From the NCBI RefSeq assembly GCF_000877395.1, contig NZ_JYFE01000050.1, positions 36,001 to 100,000 on the forward strand: a stretch of DNA of 64,000 nucleotides. Reading direction: 5' to 3'. Both the position numbers and the translations under genes were made by a program. Within the stretch, counting starts at the first letter, position 1. Every line of letters starts with the position of its first letter. The notes under the pieces are model-generated. The model searched no databases, was not told the DNA's origin, and saw only the letters and a program-made list of their open reading frames with translations. Shown piece after piece: positions 46,354 to 55,775 of the stretch. Origin of the DNA: Jannaschia aquimarina. GTDB taxonomy: Bacteria > Pseudomonadota > Alphaproteobacteria > Rhodobacterales > Rhodobacteraceae.

Positions 46354-46908
46354 ATGGCCGAGGCCGCTGCGAGAGACATCGGACCAGACAAGACGCTTCT
46401 GCTCGTCGACGATGACGAGGCGTTCCTGCGCCGCTTGGAACGAGCGATGGAAAAGCGCGGCTTCGAGGTCGAGGCGGCGGGATCGGTGGCGGAAGGGCTG
46501 GCCAAGGCGACCGCGCGCCCATCCGCCTACGCGGTCATCGATCTTCGGCTGGAGGACGGCAACGGCCTTGATGTCGTTGAGAAACTCAGGGAACGCCGAC
46601 CGGATTCAAAGATCGTGATCCTGACCGGCTACGGCGCGATCGCGACCGCGGTCGCTGCCGTAAAGATCGGGGCGACTGACTATCTGGCCAAACCTGCGGA
46701 TGCCAACGACATCATGGACGCACTCCTCTGCCCCGAGGACGAGGCACCGCCTCCGCCCGAGAACCCGATGAGCGCAGATCGGGTCCGGTGGGAGCACATT
46801 CAGCGCGTGTATGAATTGTGCGACAGGAACGTCTCCGAAACCGCACGGCGCCTCAACATGCATCGCCGGACATTGCAGCGGATCTTGGCCAAGAGATCTC
46901 CGAGATAA
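46354..46908 (+). CDS. regA: RegA/PrrA/ActR redox response regulator
   Basis: 184 residues. Receiver domain with acidic pocket LVDDDE (17-22), phosphoacceptor Asp63 in VIDLRLEDGNGLD and Lys in YLAKPAD; a four-Pro linker (PPPPEN) and the highly conserved Fis-type helix-turn-helix NVSETARRLNMHRRTLQRIL at the C-terminus. It is a global regulator of photosynthesis, respiration, nitrogen and carbon fixation genes in rhodobacteria. GGGAGGA lies nine bases upstream. It is divergent from regB across about 100 bases. The senC and hvrA genes that usually flank regA are not here. Confidence 0.96.
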   Translation: MAEAAARDIGPDKTLLLVDDDEAFLRRLERAMEKRGFEVEAAGSVAEGLAKATARPSAYAVIDLRLEDGNGLDVVEKLRERRPDSKIVILTGYGAIATAVAAVKIGATDYLAKPADANDIMDALLCPEDEAPPPPENPMSADRVRWEHIQRVYELCDRNVSETARRLNMHRRTLQRILAKRSPR

Positions 46909-46936
46909 CGGCATCGTGATCGTGCGGTCGGGCGGG

Positions 46937-47362
46937 ATGGATCGGGAAGCGGATACTCGGCCCCAATCTCTGCTGCCGACGAGGCGGGCGCGGCTTGTCA
47001 CCCTATTATGCAGGAAGCCATATTCGTGCGTTGCGCCTCTTGTCGTCGTGGCTCTGGCTGCCTGTGGCGTAAATCCTGTTTCCTCGCCCGGGTCGCAGTC
47101 CGACCGTCATGACCTGGCACTGGTGCCGTCCGTGGGGGGGTTATCGGTCGCGGGGTCTGGCGGGCGAGAGATCGGGTTCGGGCGAGACCGGGACGGGGCC
47201 CTGGAGAGTATGACCAGGGTCACCGGACTTCGCCCCAGGCCGGTGGCCTGCGGCGCGGGGCGGGAGCAGTTCGCCATCGGCGATCTTCGGGTCGTGTTCG
47301 AAGGCGGCAGCTTCGTCGGTTGGCAGAACGGTGATGATGCCGCCGGAAAAGGTTGTTCGTGA
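46937..47362 (+). CDS. small putative lipoprotein
   Basis: About 141 residues, not recognised. A hydrophobic stretch ending in VVVALAACGVN (Cys near residue 46) looks like a lipobox, but the leader before it is long for a lipoprotein signal, so the true start may lie further in. Two Cys (CGAG and the C-terminal GKGC) remain in the mature part, which ends with FAIGDLRVVFEGGSFVGWQ. It begins 28 bases after regA. Start choice and even reality are less certain than for the neighbours. Confidence 0.5.
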   Translation: MDREADTRPQSLLPTRRARLVTLLCRKPYSCVAPLVVVALAACGVNPVSSPGSQSDRHDLALVPSVGGLSVAGSGGREIGFGRDRDGALESMTRVTGLRPRPVACGAGREQFAIGDLRVVFEGGSFVGWQNGDDAAGKGCS

Positions 47363-47438
47363 CTGTTGGCAAACAGGGTCGGTCTCTCATCTTCCAAACC
47401 TGGTGTTCGGGCGGCTCCCCGCGGCCGCGCCCTTTAGG

Positions 47439-48734
47439 TCAGACGAACCGGTTCACGATCGCCTCCAGACGTTCTTGCCGGCCGGAGCGCGGCTCGGGTT
47501 CGATGCTCCTTTCCTCGACCAGCGCAGCGGCCTCTTCCAATGATCCGTCGAGCATCGCTTTCGCGGCGACGCCATCCCACCCGGCATACCGGTCCGCGCG
47601 GAGCCGCTCCAATTCTCCGTCCTCCAAGAGAGCCACCGCCGCCTTGAGACCTCTGGCGCAAACATCCATCGCACCCACATGCGCCGCCACCAAATCGACC
47701 GGATCCAGCGATTGTCGCCGGAGCTTTGCGTCGAAGTTGGTCCCGCCTGTGGTGAAGCCGCCGGCGCGAAGGATCTCGTAGTAGGCGAGCGCGACCTCGG
47801 GCACGTTGTTCGGAAACTGATCGGTATCCCATCCGGACTGATAGTCGTTCCGGTTCATGTCGATCGACCCGAGAATCCCCAGGGACGCGGCCAGAGCCAA
47901 TTCGTGCTCGAAGGAATGGCCGGCCAGGATCGCGTGCCCCTGCTCGACATTGACCTTCACCTCGCCTTCCAGCCCGAACTCCTTGAGGAAGCCGTAAACC
48001 GTCGCGACATCGTGGTCATACTGGTGTTTCGTAGGCTCCTGCGGTTTGGGCTCGATCAGTATGGTGCCGTCGAAGCCGATCTTGCGGGCGTAGTCCACAA
48101 CCATCTGCAGGAACCGCCCGGCCTGCTGCCGTTCCCGGGCGAGATCGGTGTTCAGAAGGGTCTCGTAACCCTCGCGCCCGCCCCAGAGAACATAATTCTG
48201 GCCACCCAGCTTTTGGGTCGCGTCGATGCAAGATTTCACGGTCGCCGCAGCATAGGCGAAGACATCGGGATCGGGATTGGTCGCAGCGCCCGCCATGTAG
48301 CGCCGATGGGAAAACAGGTTCGCCGTGCCCCAAAGGAGCTTAGGGCCGCCTGCCTCCATCTTGCCCCCGATGTAATCCACCATCTCTTCGAGGTTGCGGC
48401 GGCTCTCTGCGAAGGTGGCGCCTTCGGGTCGGATGTCGGCGTCGTGAAAGCAGAAGAACGGCTGGCCCAGGATCGCGAAGAGGTCGAAGGCGGCATCGGC
48501 CTTTGCCTTCGCGTCCTTCATCGTGTCGCCGAACCAGGGCCGCTGGAAGGTCTGGCCGCCGAACGGATCGCCGCCGGGCCAGGCGAACCCGTGCCACCAT
48601 GCGACGGCGAAGCGCAGATGGTCCTCCAGCCGCTTACCCATGACGGTCGCATCGGGGTCGTAATGCCGGAATGACGTGATGCCGTCGCCCCGCGCGTCGA
48701 ACTCTACCGGCTCGATACCGTCGAAATACCCCAT
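47439..48734 (-). CDS. xylA: xylose isomerase
   Basis: 431 residues, class II xylose isomerase length. Catalytic and metal motifs are present: FFCFHDADI (His97, Asp), [17 protein letters not shown] (metal Glu and Lys), [19 protein letters not shown] (metal Glu and His) and the Asp-rich [20 protein letters not shown]. It converts D-xylose to D-xylulose in the cytosol. GGGAGGGAG precedes the ATG (48732-48734). No xylB, transporter or regulator lies next to it in this window. Confidence 0.97.
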   Translation of the reverse strand: MGYFDGIEPVEFDARGDGITSFRHYDPDATVMGKRLEDHLRFAVAWWHGFAWPGGDPFGGQTFQRPWFGDTMKDAKAKADAAFDLFAILGQPFFCFHDADIRPEGATFAESRRNLEEMVDYIGGKMEAGGPKLLWGTANLFSHRRYMAGAATNPDPDVFAYAAATVKSCIDATQKLGGQNYVLWGGREGYETLLNTDLARERQQAGRFLQMVVDYARKIGFDGTILIEPKPQEPTKHQYDHDVATVYGFLKEFGLEGEVKVNVEQGHAILAGHSFEHELALAASLGILGSIDMNRNDYQSGWDTDQFPNNVPEVALAYYEILRAGGFTTGGTNFDAKLRRQSLDPVDLVAAHVGAMDVCARGLKAAVALLEDGELERLRADRYAGWDGVAAKAMLDGSLEEAAALVEERSIEPEPRSGRQERLEAIVNRFV

Positions 48735-48844
48735 GGATCTCCCTCCCGTTTGGCCGCGGTCGGGATTCGACCTGCCGAATGCAGAAAGGAATTCGCCGAG
48801 CCTGTCGCGTCAAGGGTGACGCGGCAAAGGGAAGGGATTTCTAC

Positions 48845-49246
48845 CTATGCAGTCAGGCTTCGGGCAACCCATACGCCGATAGCCGCCGTCAGCCCGGTCA
48901 GGACGGTTCCCCAGGCCCAGTCCGTGGCGACCATGGTCCACGACCAGTCGCGCATGACCGCTTTCGATGTGAGTTCGTATGTCCCATAGGCGAACGCTCC
49001 GAGAAGCGCGCCCTGCACCAGTGCCTGCGAGACGCTGCCCTCCTTCAGCGCCGGCCATCCGACGAACCAGACGATGCCCGCGATATACATCAGGTAGAAG
49101 AGCGTCGCCGCTCCCATGTCGATGGGGCTGCGCAGCATTTCCCCCAGATGCCTCTGGAATAGAGGCTGTATGACCTGCGTCAGCATTACGGAGTCGAGCG
49201 CGAGGAAGGCGATCGCCGAAGCGATATAGAGTGTCAGGATCTGCAT
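48845..49246 (-). CDS. DUF2177 membrane protein
   Basis: 133 residues with four TM helices, fitting DUF2177: YIASAIAFLALDSVMLTQVIQPLFQRHLGEMLR at the start, AATLFYLMYIAGIVWFVGWPAL, ALLGAFAYGTYELTSKAV and the DWAWGTVLTGLTAAIGVW end. Function unknown. GGGGGAGG lies about seven bases before the ATG (49244-49246). A much longer frame 5' was rejected as a shadow of the acetyltransferase gene. The xylA start lies 110 bases downstream of its stop on the same strand. Confidence 0.88.
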   Translation of the reverse strand: MQILTLYIASAIAFLALDSVMLTQVIQPLFQRHLGEMLRSPIDMGAATLFYLMYIAGIVWFVGWPALKEGSVSQALVQGALLGAFAYGTYELTSKAVMRDWSWTMVATDWAWGTVLTGLTAAIGVWVARSLTA

Positions 49247-49310
49247 GGGCCTCCCCCGGTGGTCAATCAGGTTACGGCGCGCGGCGGCTACCGGATTAGT
49301 CCGGTGCGGA

Positions 49311-49760
49311 TCAGAGCCGGAATACCTTGACGATCTTGCCGTCGCGCATACCGGCACCCTGTTCGAAGCCGCGCGAGCGATAGTACGCGATCGCGCCTTC
49401 ATTGCCGGGATGGATGAAGGCGAAGATGCGCTTGCCGGCGCGGGACCTTGCGGCCCGGTGCGTGGCCTCCCAGAGCTGCGATCCGGTTTGGATGTCGTGG
49501 TCTCCGCGTGGGACGAAGGTCGCGATCTCCCACTCGCCACGTTCCTGTCTGGGCGCGATCCACTGGGCCCCGACGATCTCGCCCTCGATTTCAGCCACGT
49601 GCCAGATATCGTCTTCGGTCATCCATCGGCTTAGTTCGTCGGCCTTTACGGGGCCTTGAGGCATCACCGTCCCCGGGCGTCCGAAGACGCGGTTCAGGAT
49701 CGCAGCGATCCCACCGAAGTCGAAGACCTGCGCGGGCCTGACGGAAACCTTGCTCACCAT
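49311..49760 (-). CDS. GNAT-family N-acetyltransferase
   Basis: 149 residues. GNAT fold features: VRPAQVFDFGGIAAILNRVFG at the N-terminus, HVAEIEGEIVGAQWI (strand 4), TFVPRGDHDIQTGSQLWEATHRAARSRAG (the CoA-binding loop Q/R-x-x-G is degenerate, as HDIQTG) and HPGNEGAIAYYRSRGFEQ at the end. Substrate unknown. The ATG at 49758-49760 was used; an upstream TTG would add six residues. It may be co-transcribed with the DUF2177 gene (64-base gap). Confidence 0.75.
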   Translation of the reverse strand: MVSKVSVRPAQVFDFGGIAAILNRVFGRPGTVMPQGPVKADELSRWMTEDDIWHVAEIEGEIVGAQWIAPRQERGEWEIATFVPRGDHDIQTGSQLWEATHRAARSRAGKRIFAFIHPGNEGAIAYYRSRGFEQGAGMRDGKIVKVFRL

Positions 49761-49867
49761 CCGAGCCCGAGAGACCAAGGACGACTCGCGCTGCAGGCAA
49801 TTTCTAGCAGTGTGGTGGATACGGCTGCCGGGACAAGTCGCATTGCGGGCTCAAAGGTTCTGCTGCG

Positions 49868-50482
49868 CTATCGGACAGCGTCGCAGGCCGCCAGCAGATC
49901 GGTGTGGCGACGCATGAAGGCTTCGCGGACTTCTGCGGGTGGACGCAAATGCAGCGCGAGCCCGTCGATCAGCGCCGGATCGGGTCGTCCGAAATAGCGG
50001 TTCGCTTCGACGGTCGTGAAGCCGGCGAGGTGCACGGCTTCCAACCAGGCAGAGACTCTGTCGGCTGCCTTGATGCGCCGTTTCAATGCAGGGGGCGTCA
50101 CCGCCGGAAGGCCGAATCTGACATGGATCGCCGCGGCCAGCCGTTCGTCCAGCGCGCCGTAGCCCGGACCGACGGCGGCTTTGACCGGCGAGATCATGTC
50201 ACCGATCACGTATTCCGGCGCATCATGCAGCAACGCCGTCAGACGCTCCCCGGGCGTGGCGTCGACCTTGGCCCTCTGGAACAGCGTTTCGACCAGCAGC
50301 GAATGTTCTGCCACGGAGTAGGGCCAATCGCCACGCGTTTGCCCGTTCCAGCGCGCGACGAAGGCGAGGCCATGGGCGATATCGGTGATCTCCACATCGA
50401 CGGGGGTCGGGTCGAGGAGATCGAGACGGCGTCCCGAAAGCATGCGCTGCCATGCACGGGCTGGAGGTCTATCGCGGGCCAT
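49868..50482 (-). CDS. HD-domain hydrolase (YfbR-like)
   Basis: 204 residues with the HD metal-binding set: VAEHSLLVETLFQR (His), ALLHDAPEYVIGDMISPVK (His-Asp with following Glu/Asp) and a later Asp in ADRVSAWLEAVHLAGF. The YfbR group hydrolyses deoxyribonucleoside 5'-monophosphates; this assignment is by motif only. The ATG at 50480-50482 leads directly into ARDRPPARAWQRMLSGRRLDLLDP, common in rhodobacterial members. It is divergent from the small secreted protein gene. Confidence 0.8.
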   Translation of the reverse strand: MARDRPPARAWQRMLSGRRLDLLDPTPVDVEITDIAHGLAFVARWNGQTRGDWPYSVAEHSLLVETLFQRAKVDATPGERLTALLHDAPEYVIGDMISPVKAAVGPGYGALDERLAAAIHVRFGLPAVTPPALKRRIKAADRVSAWLEAVHLAGFTTVEANRYFGRPDPALIDGLALHLRPPAEVREAFMRRHTDLLAACDAVR

Positions 50483-50604
50483 CGGTTCCGTTCTTCGGCC
50501 GACGTCAAAGGCAATGCAACCTTATCGCCGCCAGCGGGGTTCATTGGGGGTTACGGGGAGAGAAACCAAACCGGCGCCGTGTCGCCCAGACGGGAGTATT
50601 CCGG

Positions 50605-50907
50605 ATGAAGGCAAGTATCCCTCTCGCAGCCATCGCGTTTAGCTGCGCCGCGGCTTCGGCTTCTGCCCAGCAGAATTGCGCACCAAGAGTCATCCTTACC
50701 GATAGGCTGAACCAGGCATACGGCGAGGTCTTCTCCGGTGGGGGCCTCCAGAGTGGCGATGCTATCATCGAGGTGTGGACTTCGCCGGAGGACGGAAGCT
50801 GGGCCATCCTGCTGACAAAGGCAGACGGGACGAGCTGTATCATGGCGGCCGGCACCGACTGGCAGAGGAACGTCGCCGGCGCCGCGGCTCCCGGCGCGCC
50901 CGCCTGA
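50605..50907 (+). CDS. small secreted protein, unrecognised
   Basis: 100 residues with a clear signal peptide (1-21, ending ASAQ) and a mature part of about 79 residues. Two Cys (Cys24 and one in TSCIMAAG) could form a disulfide. The sequence around EVWTSPEDGSWAILLTKADG is a small beta domain of unknown role. GGGAG precedes the ATG by nine bases. It stands 114 bases before ahcY on the same strand. Confidence 0.7.
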   Translation: MKASIPLAAIAFSCAAASASAQQNCAPRVILTDRLNQAYGEVFSGGGLQSGDAIIEVWTSPEDGSWAILLTKADGTSCIMAAGTDWQRNVAGAAAPGAPA

Positions 50908-51021
50908 TTTCAGCACGCGCTCGACGGCGGCTATCACAGGTATCACTCTCAACGCTGTCTCGTTGATGCCGCCCGGATGGCCTGTTAGTCGGCCGTCCGA
51001 CACAGGCTGAGGAACGCGCGC

Positions 51022-52407
51022 ATGAAGGACTACGTCATCAAGGATATCGACCTCGCGGGGTATGGCCGCAAGGAACTGGATATCGCCGAGACCGAGATGC
51101 CGGGTCTGATGGCCCTCCGCGAGGAATACGGCGAGGCGCAACCGCTGAAGGGCGCAAGGATCGTCGGCAGTCTTCACATGACGATCCAGACCGCCGTCCT
51201 GATCGAGACGCTGACCGCGCTTGGCGCGGATGTCCGCTGGGCATCCTGCAACGTCTTTTCGACACAGGACCACGCGGCGGCGGCGATCGCCGCAAGCGGC
51301 GTGCCGGTTTTCGCCGTCAAGGGGCAGAGCCTCGAAGAGCACTGGGATTATCTGGATCGGTCTTTCCTTTTCGAGGACGGGCCGAACATGATCCTGGACG
51401 ATGGCGGAGATGCGACCCTCTACGTCCTTCTGGGCGCCCGGGCCGAAGCGGGCGAAGAGATCATCCCCGTTCCGACGTCGGAAGAGGAAGAGGTGATCAA
51501 AGCGCAGATCGCCAAGCGGATGGCCGCATCGCCCGGCTGGTTCACGAAGACGCGCGATCAGATCAAAGGCGTCTCAGAAGAGACGACGACCGGTGTCCAT
51601 CGCCTGTATGCGCTGCACAAGAACGGGGGGCTGCCGTTCCCGGCGATCAACGTGAACGACAGCGTCACGAAGTCGAAGTTCGATAACAAGTACGGGTGCA
51701 AGGAATCCCTCGTCGACGGGATCCGTCGTGCAACCGACACGATGATGGCCGGGAAGGTGGCTGTCGTTCTGGGTTACGGGGACGTCGGCAAGGGGTCCGC
51801 CGCGTCGCTGCGCGGGGCCGGCGCCAGGGTCAAGGTGACGGAGGTCGATCCGATCTGCGCGCTTCAGGCCGCGATGGACGGGTTCGAGGTTGTCCTGCTC
51901 GAGGATGTGGTCGGCACTGCCGATATCTTCATCACCACGACGGGCAACAGGGACGTGATCCGCATCGAGCACATGCGCGAGATGAAGGACATGGCGATCG
52001 TCGGGAACATCGGCCATTTCGACAACGAGATTCAGGTCGCTTCGCTCCGGAACCACAAGTGGACGAACATCAAGGAGCAGGTCGACATGATCGAGTTGCC
52101 TTCCGGCAACCGGATCATCCTGCTCTCCGAAGGACGCCTCTTGAACCTCGGCAACGCGACCGGCCATCCGTCCTTCGTCATGTCCGCCAGCTTCACCAAC
52201 CAAGTGCTGGCGCAGATCGAGCTCTGGACCAAGGGTGAAGACTACACGCCCGGCGTCTACATCCTGCCCAAGCATCTCGACGAGAAGGTCGCGGCGCTGC
52301 ATCTGGCGAAGATCGGGGCGCAGTTGACGAAGTTGGACAAGACGCAGGCCGACTATATCGGCGTGGCGCAGGACGGTCCCTTCAAGCCGGAACACTACCG
52401 GTACTGA
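51022..52407 (+). CDS. ahcY: adenosylhomocysteinase
   Basis: 461 residues. Key motifs: [16 protein letters not shown] (substrate His), [36 protein letters not shown] (catalytic Lys/Asp with Cys), the NAD Rossmann motif [13 protein letters not shown] and HFDNEI. It splits S-adenosylhomocysteine to adenosine and homocysteine, keeping methylation going. GAGGAAC precedes the ATG. No SAH riboswitch consensus was found upstream. In R. capsulatus ahcY lies next to the reg locus; here 4 kb of other genes intervene. Confidence 0.97.
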   Translation: MKDYVIKDIDLAGYGRKELDIAETEMPGLMALREEYGEAQPLKGARIVGSLHMTIQTAVLIETLTALGADVRWASCNVFSTQDHAAAAIAASGVPVFAVKGQSLEEHWDYLDRSFLFEDGPNMILDDGGDATLYVLLGARAEAGEEIIPVPTSEEEEVIKAQIAKRMAASPGWFTKTRDQIKGVSEETTTGVHRLYALHKNGGLPFPAINVNDSVTKSKFDNKYGCKESLVDGIRRATDTMMAGKVAVVLGYGDVGKGSAASLRGAGARVKVTEVDPICALQAAMDGFEVVLLEDVVGTADIFITTTGNRDVIRIEHMREMKDMAIVGNIGHFDNEIQVASLRNHKWTNIKEQVDMIELPSGNRIILLSEGRLLNLGNATGHPSFVMSASFTNQVLAQIELWTKGEDYTPGVYILPKHLDEKVAALHLAKIGAQLTKLDKTQADYIGVAQDGPFKPEHYRY

Positions 52408-52479
52408 CGCGAAGGACAGCACCTTCTGGCGAGCCCAAGCGCCGGTCTCGGGAAGACTGAACGGGACGGTGGAACCGGA

Positions 52480-52910
52480 ATGACCGCCATCTCGTCAGGC
52501 GGCGGTGGCCGCCCGATTACGGGCGGCCTCACTCGTGGAAAGATCAGACTACGCTCCACCCTTTTATCGGGTGTCGCAGCGTTCGCCGGGGCCGATTTGG
52601 TTCTGGCCGTCGCTGGTGTCGGCGGGATTATCGGCTTGAGCGAGAACGATGTCGCCATCCCATTGGCCGGCTCGAAGAAGGCGAAGACGGCCTCGTTTTT
52701 CCGGAAAAGACCGACGAAGATTTGAAGGCCATGGCGTCTTTGTCCGGAGAGGGTGAGGAGTTGGCCCTCGATCCGACGATTGCCGGGGATCACGTTGCCA
52801 TGGATCGCCTTGAGATGGGTGCGTCCGAAATAGGGGCTGGGGGGATGGCCGAAGGAACCGGACCCGTCGACGCTCAGGTCGAGACCAACCGATCCCGCTT
52901 GATCCTATGA
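52480..52910 (+). pseudogene. frameshifted PRC-barrel remnant
   Basis: A reading that begins around 52480 gives LAVAGVGGIIGLSENDVAIP, the same core as the three intact PRC-barrel genes downstream, and then breaks in frame near 52668-52675. The continuation is in another frame (LEEGEDGLVFPEKTDEDLKA, then GEELALDPTIAGDHVAMD) and aligns with the C-terminal half of the 53121 gene. The expected signal peptide and the N-terminal LYGAFGDRAV-type block are missing. This is a decayed fourth paralogue rather than a gene with a different function. A sequencing error at the single shift cannot be excluded, but the lost 5' end argues for real decay. Confidence 0.65.
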
Positions 52911-53120
52911 GGAGACGGCTGCGTTCCACGCCGTGCGCGGCGGTATTCTGTTCCAGCAGGCTGATCGGCCTGTTTTCGCTTCTCCAGAACCGGGCGTCGG
53001 GCAGAATCCCGCGAGAAGCGTCGGCCCAAGAGATCCGGACCGGGCATCGTCCGAGTTCTGCGCTTTCATGGTTGCGAGCCGCGGCGCATCCGTCGTGGCC
53101 GTCAGCCAAGGAGAGATCGA

Positions 53121-53720
53121 ATGACTATTCGTAGCATCCTCTTCGCCGGCGCTGCGGCGCTGGTCGGAACCGGCGTCATCGCGCAGGAGGCGGTCGAGAA
53201 CCCGGGAAGTGACGCGGAGGCCGAAATCCTCGCCCCAGAGGGCGGTGAAACCGCGGAAGCGCCGGCCGCGCCGGATGCAGGCACCGAAACGGAAATGGCG
53301 GGAGATTCCGAAGGCCTCTACGGCGCCTTTGGCGACCGAGCGGTGGCTGACCTCATCGGCCTGAACGTTCTCGCGAATTCAACCGAGGGCGAGATCCGCA
53401 ATGTCGGCGAGGTCGAGAGCCTTGTCCGGACCGCAGGTGGGGGCGACGAGGTCATGGCCGTCGTCGGTGTCGGAGGCTTTCTGGGCTTTGGAGAGCGTGA
53501 CGTTGCCGTTCCTCTCGCCTCATTTGAAGAAAACGAACTCGGTCTGGTTCTGCCGGGCATGACGCGAGACGAACTCGAAGCGATGCAGCCTTATGACGGA
53601 GCGGGGGTCGAGCTGACCATGGACATGACCGTGGACGGCCAGCCGATCGCACCGGACACAGAAATGCAGCCGCCCACCGGTGAAGACGGTGCCGCAGAAG
53701 AGGGAGTCATTACCGAGTGA
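53121..53720 (+). CDS. secreted PRC-barrel protein 1
   Basis: 199 residues: signal peptide (1-21, ending VIAQ), a Glu/Ala-rich linker (22-63) and a PRC-barrel-like domain (about 65-150) containing LYGAFGDRAVADLIGLNVL, VGEVESLVRT and VVGVGGFLGFGERDVAVPL. The tail is acidic and probably flexible. PRC-barrel domains occur in photosynthetic reaction-centre H subunits, RimM and many uncharacterised periplasmic proteins; this one is exported. AAGGAGAG precedes the ATG. First intact member of a three-gene tandem array. Confidence 0.85.
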   Translation: MTIRSILFAGAAALVGTGVIAQEAVENPGSDAEAEILAPEGGETAEAPAAPDAGTETEMAGDSEGLYGAFGDRAVADLIGLNVLANSTEGEIRNVGEVESLVRTAGGGDEVMAVVGVGGFLGFGERDVAVPLASFEENELGLVLPGMTRDELEAMQPYDGAGVELTMDMTVDGQPIAPDTEMQPPTGEDGAAEEGVITE

Positions 53721-53735
53721 CGTCCCAGTATCTGG

Positions 53736-53781
53736 CCCTGCCGCGGACCGGTAGGGCCACTTCACGCCCGGTCCGGCAGGG
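53736..53781. repeat. long inverted repeat after PRC gene 1
   Basis: CCCTGCCGCGGACCGG (53736-53751) pairs with CCGGTCCGGCAGGG (53768-53781), a 14-bp stem with a 2-base bulge. It could end transcription or stabilise the mRNA; there is no T tract. Confidence 0.5.
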
Positions 53782-53952
53782 TGCCGTCAAGTCTCGCCGG
53801 ACGCGTATTCGTCGGTTCGGCAGGCGGTCGGGCAGGACTTCGCCGATGCTTGCAGCATGGACCGGCCGATTGCAGGGGCCGGCGGCCCAGCACTCTTCCG
53901 CTAGCATCGCCGCCGGGTGATCCTTCGCGATCCATTTCAAAGGAACCTGATC

Positions 53953-54357
53953 ATGTTGCGCACCATCCCCATCATTTTTGCGGTGTACTCCGTGGCTCTC
54001 CTGCAGATACCGGCTTTGGCTCAGCAAGGTCCGGTTGGCGCCTTCGCGGACACGGCCGTGGGCGATCTCGTCGGAGCCGATGTTCTGGCGGCCGATGGCG
54101 ATCCTATCGGCGAAGTGGAACGACTGGTCGATGTACGCGGGGAGGTCCTCGCAATCGTCGGTGTCGGAGGCTTCCTCGGCTTCGGCGAGCACGACGTCGC
54201 GATCCCGCTCAGGGAATTCGTCCAGGCGGAGGACTCCCTCAGCCTGTCGGCCTATACGCGATCGGACCTGCAAGCGATGATCGCTTATCAAGGCGAGGGC
54301 GACCCTCTGCCGCTCGACATGACCGTAGCTGGCTCGCGCGGCGATTCGGACGGGTAG
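53953..54357 (+). CDS. secreted PRC-barrel protein 2
   Basis: 134 residues, the shortest of the array: signal peptide (1-24, ending ALAQ) followed directly by the PRC-type domain with VGAFADTAVGDLVGADVLAA, IGEVERLVDV and IVGVGGFLGFGEHDVAIPL, then LSAYTRSDLQAMIAYQGEGD. It lacks the acidic linker of its neighbours, so it shows the minimal unit. AAAGGA lies eight bases before the ATG (53953). Function unknown. Confidence 0.85.
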   Translation: MLRTIPIIFAVYSVALLQIPALAQQGPVGAFADTAVGDLVGADVLAADGDPIGEVERLVDVRGEVLAIVGVGGFLGFGEHDVAIPLREFVQAEDSLSLSAYTRSDLQAMIAYQGEGDPLPLDMTVAGSRGDSDG

Positions 54358-54598
54358 GAGGACGTGTACGAGTATGTCGTCGGACCGGTCGGCGGCGACA
54401 CAATGTGTCATTTCCCGAGAATGCAGGCACGCCTGAAGCCCTGTAGGGCAGGCGGTACCGTGTCTTGAGGGAGTGGGTGATTGTAACGTCTTCGGCCGCG
54501 CTTTGGTTGCAGAACGGGAATTTTTTTTCCGAGCAGGAACTTGGACGGAATGTCGCGGGCTTAACAGGCACTGCAAACAATCCTCCAAGGAGGGAATC

Positions 54599-55753
54599 AT
54601 GAAGACGCACAACCTGCTGCTGAGCAGCGTCGCGGTAATCGCACTCACCGGTGGCATCGCCATCGCCCAGACCGCGGATCTGGACGGCGATACCGAAGGT
54701 CAGGACACGGCACTCGAGAACACGCTGGATCAGGACGGCAATCCGATCGTCGTCGAAGGCGATACCATGGCCGCCGGCGCCATGGGCGGTCAGATCGTCG
54801 TCGAGCAGCCCGACGCCGAAGTGTCGGTCAACGTTCCCGATCCGTCCGTAACGGTCGATCAGGCGCGCCCGGAAGTCTTGGTCGAGCAGGGGGAGCCGCA
54901 GATCACCGTGACGGTCGCCGAACCGACCGTGACCGTCGAACAGCAGGCTCCGATCATCACGATCGAGCAGGCCCAGCCGCAGGTGACCGTGACGATCCCC
55001 GAGCCGACCATCACAGTCCGTATGCCCGAACCTGACGTGAACGTTGCGACGGCCGAGCCCGAGATCGCCGTCGATCAGCCGGAGCCCATCGTGCGCTTCG
55101 TGCGACCGGAGCCGCGTATCACGATCGAGGAAGCGGAACCCAACGTGCAGGTCACGTCGGCCGAGCCCGAGATCCGCGTCAACCGCGCGGACGCTGCGGA
55201 AGTCACGCTCGAACAGGCTGAAGCGAATGTCCAGATCGAAGAGTCCGAAGGCGACGGTAACGTCGTGGTCACCGAGGCGGAGCCGCAGGTGAATATCGAG
55301 GCGGCCGAGTCGGCTGACATTCAGGTCGAGCAGGCCGATGCCAACGTGACGATCGAGGACGCCGATCCGAACGTCGCGATCGCCGAAGAGACTGAGATGG
55401 CGGAAGGCGAGATGACCGAGACGACGCAGTCCGGCGGTCTATACGCGGCTTTTGCGGACTCTCGCGTTTCGGACTTGGTCGGGATGGATGTGCTGTCGAC
55501 GAACGGGAACGATGTGGGTGAAGTCGACCGGCTGATCCGCACGTCCGCAGGCGAACTTGCCGCGATCGTCGGAGCCGGAGGATTTCTCGGTCTGGGCGAG
55601 CACAGCGTTGCGATCCCGCTTGACCGGTTCGCGATGACCGAAGAGGGCCTGATGCTCGAAGGCATGACTGAATCCGAGTTGCAGGCGATGCCCGAATGGG
55701 ACGAGCAGGGCGAAGTCATGCCGCTCGGCCTGACGGTCGGCGACGCGTACTGA
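54599..55753 (+). CDS. secreted PRC-barrel protein 3 with beta-strand repeats
   Basis: 384 residues. Signal peptide (1-24), a short acidic stretch, then about 200 residues (66-263) built from 8-10-residue units of the type EPxVTVxxAEPxITV, and a C-terminal PRC-type domain (280-363) with LYAAFADSRVSDLVGMDVLS and IVGAGGFLGLGEHSVAIPL. Each unit alternates a Pro/Glu corner with a Val/Ile/Thr strand, like a beta-solenoid or an extended brush carrying negative charge. AGGAGGGAA precedes the ATG (54599). A strong terminator follows. Function unknown; surface or periplasmic structural role is inference. Confidence 0.85.
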   Translation: MKTHNLLLSSVAVIALTGGIAIAQTADLDGDTEGQDTALENTLDQDGNPIVVEGDTMAAGAMGGQIVVEQPDAEVSVNVPDPSVTVDQARPEVLVEQGEPQITVTVAEPTVTVEQQAPIITIEQAQPQVTVTIPEPTITVRMPEPDVNVATAEPEIAVDQPEPIVRFVRPEPRITIEEAEPNVQVTSAEPEIRVNRADAAEVTLEQAEANVQIEESEGDGNVVVTEAEPQVNIEAAESADIQVEQADANVTIEDADPNVAIAEETEMAEGEMTETTQSGGLYAAFADSRVSDLVGMDVLSTNGNDVGEVDRLIRTSAGELAAIVGAGGFLGLGEHSVAIPLDRFAMTEEGLMLEGMTESELQAMPEWDEQGEVMPLGLTVGDAY

Positions 55754-55775
55754 ACGATCCTAGCGAATGAATCGG

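Noticed and set aside
50908..51021. SAH or SAM/SAH riboswitch upstream of ahcY
   Set aside because: The conserved cores of these riboswitches are not present in the 114 bases before the gene; only a normal ribosome binding site is seen.
54536..54560. EcfG promoter upstream of PRC gene 3
   Set aside because: GGAAC is present but nothing like CGTT lies 16 or 17 bases further on.
54795..55388. CRISPR-like or DNA tandem repeat array
   Set aside because: The periodicity is at the protein level (8-10 residues) with diverged DNA; there are no constant repeats and unique spacers.
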